Shown here: in pieces, positions 1 through 6,490 of the stretch
How positions within the stretch are numbered: position 1 is the first letter of the stretch
Layout: the number at the start of each line of letters is the position of its first letter
Source: Deltaproteobacteria bacterium
GTDB taxonomy: Bacteria; BMS3Abin14
Length of the DNA: 44,956 nt
Direction of reading: 5' to 3'
Assembly (NCBI GenBank): GCA_013151915.1
Contig: JAADHJ010000036.1
Coordinates: 1-44,956 of the forward strand
Made by a program: the position numbers and the translations under genes
The notes under the pieces: model-generated
The model's database searches: none
Told to the model about the DNA's origin: nothing
What the model saw: the letters and a program-made list of their open reading frames with translations, nothing else

Positions 1-110
1 GCCAAAACCTTGGTAATCGCCGCAGTCAACGTCGTCTTGCCGTGGTCAACATGGCCAATCGTGCCAATGTTAACGTGCGGCTTGCTGCGATCAAACTTTT
101 CCTTGCCCAT
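1..110 (-). CDS. tuf: Second EF-Tu N-terminus, cut by the window edge
   Basis: The minus strand from base 110 opens a new reading frame starting [16 protein letters not shown] and continuing through the G1 loop GHVDHGKT to [10 protein letters not shown], the first 36 residues of an elongation factor Tu. A GGAG ribosome binding site sits just upstream of the ATG. EF-Tu is the GTPase that delivers aminoacyl-tRNA to the ribosome. This copy differs in sequence from the tuf start at 514 ([14 protein letters not shown] against [14 protein letters not shown]), so it is not a simple duplicate of the same DNA. It lies inside the read-through tail of the first tuf frame. Either the contig end joins two tuf loci, possibly from different genomes, or tuf is tandemly broken here; the first is more likely. 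Confidence 0.75.
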   Translation of the reverse strand, partial: MGKEKFDRSKPHVNIGTIGHVDHGKTTLTAAITKVL

Positions 111-514
111 TTTCTTTCTCCGTAATCCTTGTCAGCCACTAACCGGGCCAGCAGAATGTGCTCCCGCGTCTGGGGCATGGGACCGTCGGCCGCCGACACA
201 ACCAGTATCGCTCCATCCATCTGAGCCGCACCGGTGATCATGTTCTTCACATAATCGGCGTGACCGGGGCAGTCCACATGAGCGTAGTGACGGTTCGCCG
301 TCTCGTACTCCACGTGAGCCGTCGCGATGGTGATGCCGCGCTCCCGCTCCTCTGGTGCCTTGTCAATCTCGTCAAAGGGAACAAACTCCGCCAGCTGACT
401 GTTGGCCAGACACTTCGTTATCGCTGCCGTCAACGTCGTCTTGCCGTGGTCAACGTGGCCTATGGTTCCTACGTTAATGTGCGGCTTCGTCCTCTCATAC
501 TTCGCCTTAGCCAT
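26..514 (-). pseudogene. tuf: Elongation factor Tu, 5' portion, broken after codon ~124
   Basis: The frame starts [20 protein letters not shown] with an upstream AAGGAGGAGAAG-type ribosome binding site and carries the EF-Tu G1 loop GHVDHGKT, the G2 segment [14 protein letters not shown] and G3 DCPGHADY. After [10 protein letters not shown] (around base 143) homology stops: the family would continue QVGVP and then the G4 NKxD motif, but here an unrelated stretch follows that contains the ribosome binding site and start codon of another EF-Tu. The remaining residues to the stop at 26 are that second gene read in the wrong frame. The gene follows four tRNA genes in the order Thr-Tyr-Gly-Thr-tuf, the classical tufB operon. 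An intact EF-Tu is about 396 residues, so this cannot be functional as drawn; a misassembly between near-identical tuf copies is the simplest reading. Confidence 0.85.
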
Positions 515-612
515 CTTCTCCTCCTTGAGCTAACCGTACCGGATGGAGCGGCACCTGCCTGCCTCTTCCTTATTAAAGGCCCCCCTCGCAAAGAGCCCTC
601 CCAAAAATCCCG

Positions 613-687
613 TGGAGCCCACGGCCGGGATTGAACCGGCGGCCTCTTCCTTACCAAGGAAGTGCTCCACCACTGAGCTACGTGGGC
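613..687 (-). tRNA. tRNA-Thr (anticodon GGT)
   Basis: The minus strand folds as a full cloverleaf: acceptor GCCCACG paired with CGTGGGC, discriminator T, encoded CCA, anticodon stem CTTCC/GGAAG with loop TTGGTAA, T arm with GGTTCAATCC. The anticodon GGT reads threonine codons ACC and ACU. It is the last tRNA before tuf in the tufB-type operon, matching thrT in the classical order. Confidence 0.97.
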
Positions 688-696
688 AAAATGTTC

Positions 697-773
697 TGGA
701 GCGGGAAACGGGACTCGAACCCGCGACCCTCAGCTTGGAAGGCTGACGCTCTAGCCAACTGAGCTATTCCCGC
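697..773 (-). tRNA. tRNA-Gly (anticodon TCC)
   Basis: Acceptor GCGGGAA pairs with TTCCCGC, followed by discriminator T and encoded CCA. The anticodon stem TCAGC/GCTGA closes the loop CTTCCAA, giving anticodon TCC for GGA/GGG. The T loop contains GGTTCGAGTCC. It lies nine bases from tRNA-Thr(GGT) in the same operon, in the position of glyT. Confidence 0.97.
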
Positions 774-974
774 TTACCTCAAAAACTCCAATTTCCAACC
801 TGTTACGTCCAGAGAGCGAAACACACCGCCTCTTGAAAACCTCCACCTGCAGGCCATCAAAGCTTTCAAGAACTGTTTTATCAAACCAGCGGTCAATCAA
901 TGATAGTGTCGTAAAAAGTCCATCAATGACTTTTTGCGAAGTCATCAATCAATCGTGCCGGTGAATATTCCAAA
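774..974. other. 200-nt spacer inside the tRNA operon
   Basis: No gene is visible between tRNA-Tyr and tRNA-Gly. The spacer holds a minimal copy of the interspersed hairpin repeat (908-947, listed separately); the rest is unremarkable. It is clearly longer than the nine-base spacer between the next two tRNAs. Confidence 0.6.
908..947 (+). repeat. Minimal copy of the five-hairpin repeat
   Basis: About 40 bases beginning TCGTAAAAAGTCCATCA and ending GCGAAGTCATCA. The first half matches the left end and the second half the right end of the ~145-nt repeats at 24058-24360, with the inner hairpins missing. GATGACTT-like and AAGTCATC arms still form the terminal hairpin. It looks like an internal deletion derivative, lodged in the spacer between two tRNA genes. 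Confidence 0.7.
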
Positions 975-1059
975 TGGTGGGGAGGAGTGGATTCGAACCA
1001 CTGTAGGCAGCGCCAACGGGTTTACAGCCCGTCCCCTTTAGCCACTCGGGCACCTCCCC
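975..1059 (-). tRNA. tRNA-Tyr (anticodon GTA)
   Basis: An 85-nt class II tRNA: acceptor GGGGAGG/CCTCCCC, discriminator A, encoded CCA, anticodon stem ACGGG/CCCGT with loop CTGTAAA giving GTA, then a long variable arm before GGTTCGAATCC. It is the second tRNA of the operon, in the place of tyrU. Confidence 0.97.
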
Positions 1060-1119
1060 TGAAATCCTCCTGAGCCCCCATATAAATCGGCCGGATATTG
1101 CCCGGTCCACTATCCTAGT

Positions 1120-1194
1120 TGGAGCTGGCGATGGGACTCGAACCCGCAACCTGCGCATTACAAATGCGCTGCTCTACCATTGAGCTACGCCAGC
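1120..1194 (-). tRNA. tRNA-Thr (anticodon TGT)
   Basis: Acceptor GCTGGCG pairs with CGCCAGC, discriminator T, encoded CCA; anticodon stem GCGCA/TGCGC with loop TTTGTAA gives TGT for ACA/ACG. It is the first gene of the Thr-Tyr-Gly-Thr-tuf operon and lies about 100 bases downstream of the promoter at 1291-1319. Confidence 0.97.
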
Positions 1195-1290
1195 GAAACC
1201 ACGAGTTGCGCGAGTTCCGTTTCTGCCTCGTTCGGGTCGACTCTTTTGCCTCTTCCAGGTAGATACCACCCAATAAAAGAATAACACGCT

Positions 1291-1319
1291 TATTTAGAAG
1301 GTCGGCCCCTGTTTGTCAA
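1291..1319 (-). promoter_or_regulatory. Promoter of the tRNA-tuf operon
   Basis: On the minus strand a perfect -35 box TTGACA (1314-1319) is followed after exactly 17 bases by a weaker -10 box TAAATA (1291-1296). An A-rich run lies just upstream of the -35, like an UP element, as is usual for stable RNA operons. It sits in the gap between the rlmB stop and the first tRNA. Confidence 0.7.
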
Positions 1320-1340
1320 GTTTTTTTTCCGTGGATTCTA

Positions 1341-2105
1341 TCAGGGTCCCCCTTCTCCCGCTGCAGCCTGCCTCCTTCCGGCCGTCACATGATAGAGAAC
1401 AATGCCCGCGGCCACGGACACATTGAGTGACCCTACGGTTCCGGATCCTGGAATCGAGACCACCAGATCGCATCGCTTCTGGACCCCCTTGCCCAAACCG
1501 CGATCCTCTCCTCCCAGAACCAGGACGATTTTGCCGGTTACGTTCTTCCATTCACCGAGGGCGACACCCCCGGTTTCTACGCCGACCACCTGGTATCCTG
1601 ATGATTTCAGGCGTCCGCACGCCCATGCCGCACCGGAAATCACAGCGATCGGCAGACTTTCCATGGCCCCCGCCGATGTTCGGGACGCAGACGCGCTGAG
1701 GGGCGACGAGCCTTTTCCCGGAATCATAAGGGCCCTGCCGCCGAGGAAGGACATGCACCGGGCGATAGCGCCCAGGTTTCGCGGATCCTCAATACCGACG
1801 CACAGAACAAGCAGATCCTGGCCCCCGGGGGGGTCGAACCTCAATATCTCTTCCAGTGCGAACACAGGGAGAGGACCGCACTCCAGTACAACGCCCTGAT
1901 GTTTAGCGCTCCCCGCGACCTTGGAGAGCTCGGCGGGTTCTCCCCTGCGGACAGGGATATTCAGACCGCGGGCTATGCGTTCGAACTCCCGGGTCTCTGC
2001 CTTTCGCGATATCAAAAGGCGGTACAGGGCCCTGCGGCGATGGCGCAACGCTTCCAAAACGGCCTGACGACCGGTCAGGATCTGGGTCTCTTCGCTATCC
2101 ATCAT
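1341..2105 (-). CDS. rlmB: 23S rRNA 2'-O-methyltransferase, TrmH/SpoU family (RlmB-like)
   Basis: The product has the three SPOUT knot motifs of TrmH-family enzymes: NLGAIARCMSFLGG, VLGGEDRGLG, and the C-terminal IPGSGTVGSLNVSVAAG that binds S-adenosylmethionine through the trefoil knot. The N-terminal part (LTGRQAVLEALRHRRRALYRL) matches the substrate-binding domain of RlmB, which methylates the ribose of a guanosine in 23S rRNA. About 254 residues from the start MMDSEETQ at 2105, normal for RlmB. The frame stays open another 90 bases upstream, but only because it runs through a heptad repeat array (2115-2163), so the longer start is rejected. Trm56/TrmH tRNA specificity cannot be excluded from sequence, but RlmB is the best fit. 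It precedes the tRNA-tuf operon. Confidence 0.85.
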   Translation of the reverse strand: MMDSEETQILTGRQAVLEALRHRRRALYRLLISRKAETREFERIARGLNIPVRRGEPAELSKVAGSAKHQGVVLECGPLPVFALEEILRFDPPGGQDLLVLCVGIEDPRNLGAIARCMSFLGGRALMIPGKGSSPLSASASRTSAGAMESLPIAVISGAAWACGRLKSSGYQVVGVETGGVALGEWKNVTGKIVLVLGGEDRGLGKGVQKRCDLVVSIPGSGTVGSLNVSVAAGIVLYHVTAGRRQAAAGEGGP

Positions 2106-2114
2106 CACTTCAGT

Positions 2115-2163
2115 TCCAGAGTCCAGAGTCCAGAGTCCAGAGTCCAGAGTCCAGAGTCCAGAG
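2115..2163 (+). repeat. Heptad array, seven perfect TCCAGAG units
   Basis: Seven uninterrupted copies of TCCAGAG occupy exactly 49 bases, immediately upstream of rlmB. The same unit, with small variants or in the opposite orientation (CTGGACT), recurs at 2276-2289, 3803-3851, 11524-11566 and 42984-42997. Confidence 0.95.
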
Positions 2164-2300
2164 AAACAGACCAATGTCCAACGTCCAACGAGCAATGCGC
2201 AGCGAGGTCATTCTTACTCCCTTACTTCGAAACTTCGAGACTGTTGTCTTCCGCACCCGCGTCTGCTCTTCCCCTCTGGACTCTGGACTATTTTCCCCCG
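2164..2300. repeat. Composite short-repeat region between cysS and rlmB
   Basis: After the array come two further heptads (ATGTCCA ACGTCCA, near 2174-2187) and then a segment CCCGCGTCTGCTCTTCCC leading into two CTGGACT units (2276-2289). Almost the same order, CCCGCGTCCGCTTCTCC followed by CTGGACT units, occurs at 11505-11566, so this is a dispersed composite element. No gene is seen. Confidence 0.7.
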
Positions 2301-3770
2301 TCAGGCTTTCCGCCCAATGGGCACCAGAACCGGCCCCTGGGGGGTATCCTGGACGGTGAAACCCAGATCGGCGATCCGGCCCCTCAGTCGGTCGGCTTGG
2401 GCCCAGTCCTTCTCTTTTCTCGCCGCATCCCTCCGGACTGCCAGGGCCATAGCCTCTTGAAAATTGCCGTCCCCGGTCCTCCGGCCCGCACCCAGATAGG
2501 CCGCCCCCTCATCAAGGCCGGCCTCAAAGAGCCCCAGCGGACCGCCAAGCCGGGTGAAAAACCGGTCCATTTCTCCTTTCCACGCCCCCGATACCGAGTG
2601 CCCCTCCGAGTCGGCCCTGTCCAGCACACTGTTGATGACCGGAAGAACCGAAAAGAGGTGTCCCAGCGCTGCCGCGGAGTTGAAGTCGTCGTCCATAGCC
2701 CGGATGAAAGCCGGTTCGGCCTCCTCCTCAAGAACCCTGAGAGACTCCGCCTCCGCCCTGTCCGGCTCACGATCATCCGGCACATAGCGACCCGCCCTGG
2801 CGAAAAGATTCATGAACCTCTCGTACCTGACCCGGGCCTCGTCCAGGTTCCGGTCTGAAAAATCCAGGGGACTCCGGTAATGGGTCGACAGGAGGAACAG
2901 GCGGATGACCGGCGCGGAAAACTTTTCCAGTACCTCCCGGATGGTGAAGAAGTTGCCGAGCGATTTGGACATCTTCTCGCTGTCGACATTGACGAAGCCG
3001 TTGTGCATCCAATACCTGACGAACTCCTTGCCGGCTGCGGCCTCGGACTGGGCGATCTCGTTTTCGTGGTGAGGAAAGATGAGGTCTTTCCCGCCCCCGT
3101 GGATGTCGAAGGGCTGACCCAGCAGAGCGGATGACATGGCCGAACACTCAATATGCCAGCCGGGACGCCCCCGCCCCCAGGGGCTGTTCCACCAGGGCTC
3201 GCCCGGCTTCGATGATTTCCAGAGGGCGAAATCCAGGGGATCTTTCTTTCGCTCATCAACCTCTATCCTGGCCCCTGCCCTCATATCGTCCGGATCTCTC
3301 CCGGAAAGCCTGCCGTACGGCTTGAACCTCGCGACCTCGAAGTAGACATCCCCCTCAATCTCGTACCCGTAGCCCTTATCCACGAGGCGTCGGACCAGTT
3401 TTATGATATCCCCAATGTGCCCCGTAGCTCTGGGTACGTGGTCCGCCCGCCTTACCCCAAGCGCCTCCATGTCCTCATCGTGGGCACTAATGTAGGTCTC
3501 GGCGATCCTCTTCCAGTTCCGACCTTCCTCACTGCTCTTTTTAATGATCTTGTCGTCAATGTCGGTGTAGTTCCTGACGAAGGTCACATCGTAGCCTTTG
3601 AACTCCATGTACCTTCGGACCGTGTCAAACGCCACTGCGGCCCTGGCGTGCCCGATGTGACAGTAGTCGTAGACCGTCACACCGCAGGTGTAGATGCCCA
3701 CCTTGGGAGGATTTATGGGAGCGAACTCCTCTTTCCGTCCTGTCAGGGTGTTGTAAATGCGAAGGGTCAT
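2301..3770 (-). CDS. cysS: Cysteinyl-tRNA synthetase
   Basis: A 489-residue class I aminoacyl-tRNA synthetase that charges tRNA-Cys. Visible signatures are the HIGH motif at residues 38-41 within YDYCHIGHARA, the KMSKS loop at 266-270, and the zinc ligands expected for CysRS (Cys29 in YTCGVTVYD, Cys209 in GWHIECSAMS, and the HHENE segment at 234-238). The C-terminal DALR-like helical domain follows. Slightly longer than the usual ~460-470 residues. The start MTLRIYNTLTGRKEEF is the normal family start. It is separated from ispF by a 190-base repeat-rich gap and from rlmB by another. Confidence 0.97.
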   Translation of the reverse strand: MTLRIYNTLTGRKEEFAPINPPKVGIYTCGVTVYDYCHIGHARAAVAFDTVRRYMEFKGYDVTFVRNYTDIDDKIIKKSSEEGRNWKRIAETYISAHDEDMEALGVRRADHVPRATGHIGDIIKLVRRLVDKGYGYEIEGDVYFEVARFKPYGRLSGRDPDDMRAGARIEVDERKKDPLDFALWKSSKPGEPWWNSPWGRGRPGWHIECSAMSSALLGQPFDIHGGGKDLIFPHHENEIAQSEAAAGKEFVRYWMHNGFVNVDSEKMSKSLGNFFTIREVLEKFSAPVIRLFLLSTHYRSPLDFSDRNLDEARVRYERFMNLFARAGRYVPDDREPDRAEAESLRVLEEEAEPAFIRAMDDDFNSAAALGHLFSVLPVINSVLDRADSEGHSVSGAWKGEMDRFFTRLGGPLGLFEAGLDEGAAYLGAGRRTGDGNFQEAMALAVRRDAARKEKDWAQADRLRGRIADLGFTVQDTPQGPVLVPIGRKA

Positions 3771-3802
3771 AGAAACTCCTGGGATAAGTGACTATTTCAC
3801 AG

Positions 3803-3851
3803 TCCAGAGTCCACAGTCCAGAGTCCAGAGTCCAGAGTCCACAGTCCAGAG
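3803..3851 (+). repeat. Heptad array, seven TCCAGAG/TCCACAG units
   Basis: Seven contiguous 7-base units: five TCCAGAG and two TCCACAG (second and sixth). Like the 2115 array, it spans 49 bases and lies just upstream of a translated gene (cysS, start 3770). Confidence 0.95.
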
Positions 3852-3923
3852 GGGAGCCTGGAAACAGGATCCGGGATTTAGGGTCTGGGGTCTAGGATAT
3901 TTCTATACTTCCATATTCCCACA

Positions 3924-3972
3924 TAGCCCATTGCCTATAGCCCATTGCCTATTGCCCATTGCCTATTGCCTG
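3924..3972 (+). repeat. Heptad array, seven TTGCCTA-type units, containing the ispF stop codon
   Basis: Seven contiguous 7-base units: TAGCCCA, TTGCCTA, TAGCCCA, TTGCCTA, TTGCCCA, TTGCCTA, TTGCCTG. This is a different unit from TCCAGAG but the same period and copy number. The ispF stop codon (TAG on the minus strand, 3963-3965) lies inside the sixth unit, so the last residues of IspF are encoded by the array. The preceding 3896-3923 contains TATACTTCCATATTCCCAC, resembling a segment near 11455-11490. Confidence 0.9.
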
Positions 3973-4454
3973 TTTTTCTTCCTGATCAGGGCGACGGCAA
4001 TGGCCGCAAGACCCTCCCCCCGCCCCACAAACCCCATCCCCTCACCAGTTGTAGCCTTAATATTAACCGTGCCCGGTCCCAATCCGGCGTCTTCCAGTTT
4101 CTCGATCATCCGGGGAATGAACGGGGCCATCTTCGGACTCTCGGCAAGGAGGGTGGCATCCGCGTTGACGGCCTCCCAACCATCCTCCCTCAGCAGGTCC
4201 AGGACTTCCTTAAGCAACTCAAGGCTGTCAGCCCCTCTGTACATGTCATCGGTGTCGGGGAAATGCCCCCCCAAATCGCCCATGCCCGCCGCACCCAGGA
4301 GGGCATCCATGAGCGCATGGGTAAGAACGTCCGCGTCCGAATGTCCTTCCAGGCCCATCTCATAAGGGATACGCACACCTCCAAGGATAAGATCCCTGCC
4401 CTCGACCAGTCTATGAGAGTCAAAGCCGATACCCATGCGGGTCCGGTCACCCAT
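3963..4454 (-). CDS. ispF: 2-C-methyl-D-erythritol 2,4-cyclodiphosphate synthase
   Basis: Fifth enzyme of the MEP isoprenoid pathway, converting CDP-ME 2-phosphate to ME-cyclodiphosphate. The protein of about 163 residues carries the family metal-site start GIGFDSHRL, GLEGHSDADVLTHALMDALLGA, the segment DIGxHFPDTD-like GDLGGHFPDTD, and the C-terminal KATTGEGMGFVGRGEGLAA. The start chosen is ATG at 4454 (MGDRTRMGIGFDSH), which overlaps the ispD stop by eight bases, the usual coupling of ispD and ispF; the open frame upstream is inside ispD. The C-terminal residues RQ and the stop come from a heptad repeat array. Confidence 0.95.
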   Translation of the reverse strand: MGDRTRMGIGFDSHRLVEGRDLILGGVRIPYEMGLEGHSDADVLTHALMDALLGAAGMGDLGGHFPDTDDMYRGADSLELLKEVLDLLREDGWEAVNADATLLAESPKMAPFIPRMIEKLEDAGLGPGTVNIKATTGEGMGFVGRGEGLAAIAVALIRKKNRQ

Positions 4455-5157
4455 TACCCGGCCCTCCCCCCTGAAGAATCCGCCTTGCCGGCTCCAGGTC
4501 GTCCAAAGTCGTAATCTTGATGTTTCTTGGATCTCCCTCCACGAGCCTGACCTCATGACCCGTCTCCTCAATCAGGGACGCGTCGTCGGTGGCGGAAAAA
4601 CTCCCCTTCATCGCCCTCTTGTGGGCCGCCAGGATTAAATCCCGATGGAAGGCCTGGGGTGTCTGGGCCAGATACACCCTCTCCCTTCTTATGGTGGCGG
4701 TTACCGTCTCACCCCCATCATCGGAAATTTTTACGGTATCCGTAGCCGGAATCGCAGCGAGAGCGGCCCCCCACTTGACCGCCCCGGCCAGTACATCGCC
4801 GATCAAGCGCTCCGATACAAAAGGCCTGCCTCCATCATGTATCAGAACAATGTCCCGATCCGCCGGGATCCTCAAAAGCAGCTCCCCCACGGTGTGCTGC
4901 CTCTTTCCACCCCCGCCGATAACAGAGACCTCATCCTGGAGTGAATATTTCCGGACGATCTCCCTCACGCACAGGTCAACCTCATTCGGACGAACGGCAA
5001 CGGTAATGGAATCGATGTGGTGGCTTTTGAGGAGTGATCTCAAGGTACGGACGAGGAGGGGCACACCCGAAATGTCCAGGTATGCCTTGCTGTAGCCCAA
5101 CCCCATTCGGACCGCAGAGCCGGCGGCAGGTACGATGGTGTAAACGCGTCCTCGCAT
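4447..5157 (-). CDS. ispD: 2-C-methyl-D-erythritol 4-phosphate cytidylyltransferase
   Basis: Third enzyme of the MEP pathway, transferring CMP from CTP to MEP. The 236-residue protein has the nucleotidyltransferase glycine-rich start TIVPAAGSAVRMG, followed by the KAYLDISGVPLLVRTL segment, IHDGGRPFVS and the AIPATDTVK motif typical of IspD. The CTP-loop residues are a little unusual (GLGYSKAYLDI rather than xxxPKQFLxL). It overlaps ispF by eight bases. The YhaM-like gene ends upstream within about 15 bases, so these genes may share a transcript. Confidence 0.95.
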   Translation of the reverse strand: MRGRVYTIVPAAGSAVRMGLGYSKAYLDISGVPLLVRTLRSLLKSHHIDSITVAVRPNEVDLCVREIVRKYSLQDEVSVIGGGGKRQHTVGELLLRIPADRDIVLIHDGGRPFVSERLIGDVLAGAVKWGAALAAIPATDTVKISDDGGETVTATIRRERVYLAQTPQAFHRDLILAAHKRAMKGSFSATDDASLIEETGHEVRLVEGDPRNIKITTLDDLEPARRILQGGGPGNG

Positions 5158-5172
5158 AAAGTCGATTCCAAT

Positions 5173-6177
5173 CTAAAAAAGCTTCCCCTGATCGTCGGCT
5201 GCCGGTTTCGCGGCGGGATTCTCCAGGACACCCGGTTTTTCATCCCCGGGGAACAGGAAGAATCTGCCTAGCCCCCTGACATACTCCCCTGGAGAATCTC
5301 CCGGTCCATCCCGGGATGACAACCGCGACGCCCTGAGCATGTCCAGTTTCGCGTCCAGGTCATCAGCATAATGGACCACCAGCGCTTCAGGGGTTGAAGG
5401 GGCTTTGGGCGAGCCCAGTTCCAGTTTACCGTGATGGCTGAGGATGATGTGGTATAGTTCTATGGCGAGGTCTTCAGGAAAGCCCGGAACCTTTTCAATA
5501 TAGCCCTTCAGCATGGGGATCCCCAAAGATATATGACCCATGAGTCGACCCTCTGTGGAAACCTGGAAAGTGCGGGCAGCCTCGTACTCCCGAATCTTCC
5601 CGATGTCATGCAGAAGCCCTCCTGCAATGAGGATATCCGGTCTCAGCCACGTGTATTTCTCTCCCACCGCACAGGCCATCCCGCATACCCCAAGGCTGTG
5701 TTCCGCGAGTCCCCCGATACGGGCGTGATGCATTGTAACTGCCGCCGGGGAACGAAGAAAGGCTTTCATAAAAGCGCCATCTCTTCCAACCGCTGTGAAA
5801 AGAGCCTTGAGGCTTTCATTATCAATTCTTTTTACCCATTTTCTCCACATCATCCCCAGTTCTTCCTCCGAAAATGTCGACGACGGATAGAGAGAACGCG
5901 GATCAACGCCGGATGTCTCCTTTAAAATCTTCTCCACCTTGAGCTGGATTCGGTCCTGGTAGAGAACGGCGGTGCCCGAGGCGTTTACCGGATCGCCGGG
6001 AAGAAGAGACGGAAGAGTTTCCATGTCGGTATCCCAGAGACGTCCCTCAAAATCCTGCTGGGGAGTTCCGAGGGTCAAGGAGACGAAGGGATTCCCGCCC
6101 CTCGTTTTCCCGGAAGAGATCGCCTTGAGAAGAAAGGTCCGATTAAACCTTTCGTTTTCCTTAAACAGTGTTGTCAT
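5173..6177 (-). CDS. OB-fold plus HD-domain 3'-5' exoribonuclease (YhaM-like)
   Basis: 334 residues. The first ~90 residues look like an OB-fold nucleic-acid-binding domain (FVSLTLGTPQQDFEGRLWD ... DPVNASGTAVLYQDRIQLKV). An HD phosphohydrolase domain follows, with HHARIGGLAEHSLGV, the signature LLHDIGKI, and the downstream LSHHGKLELGSPKAPSTPEA and YADDLDAKLDML segments. This two-domain layout is that of the YhaM 3'-5' exoribonuclease family. The tail of about 40 residues is Pro/Gly-rich and probably flexible. It lies just upstream of ispD, probably in one operon. The exact substrate is not known from sequence. Confidence 0.85.
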   Translation of the reverse strand: MTTLFKENERFNRTFLLKAISSGKTRGGNPFVSLTLGTPQQDFEGRLWDTDMETLPSLLPGDPVNASGTAVLYQDRIQLKVEKILKETSGVDPRSLYPSSTFSEEELGMMWRKWVKRIDNESLKALFTAVGRDGAFMKAFLRSPAAVTMHHARIGGLAEHSLGVCGMACAVGEKYTWLRPDILIAGGLLHDIGKIREYEAARTFQVSTEGRLMGHISLGIPMLKGYIEKVPGFPEDLAIELYHIILSHHGKLELGSPKAPSTPEALVVHYADDLDAKLDMLRASRLSSRDGPGDSPGEYVRGLGRFFLFPGDEKPGVLENPAAKPAADDQGKLF

Positions 6178-6490
6178 ATCGCCTCGTCCTTAACAAAGAA
6201 GGTTCATTCCGGAAATGAGTACCTGAAAGTCCATTTACCACAGCGTGACCGTTCAAAGGTCACACCACAGGGTTATTACACAGGGTAAAACCAGTAATTT
6301 TTTATTCAGGTTATACTCTTTAAAACCCTCCTTTAAAACCCCGTGGTGCAATCTGCAAGCGGCTGCACTGTGGTGAAACAATGCGCACTGTTACGGTGTA
6401 AATACATACAGGGAACGCATTAATCAGATGAGCCCAAAAAGATTCACACAGCGGCCATTATAAAGTGATTAGGGAGGGGTGGCCAGCACC
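6178..6490. other. Intergenic region with short direct and inverted repeats
   Basis: No gene is visible in these 313 bases. A 13-base-period direct repeat CTTTAAAACCC occurs at 6318-6328 and 6331-6341, the hexamer pair GTGACC/GGTCAC (6245-6250 and 6258-6263) forms a small hairpin, and the motif ACCACAG occurs twice directly and about twice inverted between 6237 and 6375. It precedes the YhaM-like gene on the minus strand and follows the sensor gene; it presumably contains a promoter, but I cannot define one. Confidence 0.4.

Noticed and set aside
26-142. Programmed frameshift or genuine EF-Tu C-terminus after codon 124
   Set aside because: The downstream residues are the second tuf start in the wrong frame, not EF-Tu sequence.
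2106-2195. N-terminal extension of rlmB reading through the heptad array
   Set aside because: The added residues are the heptads translated (LWTLDSG-type) and have no family counterpart.
1899-2858. 319-residue plus-strand frame across rlmB and cysS
   Set aside because: Antisense of two confident genes and contains the heptad array in translation.
2115-3972. Heptad arrays as CRISPR
   Set aside because: Units are seven bases without spacers; no cas genes.
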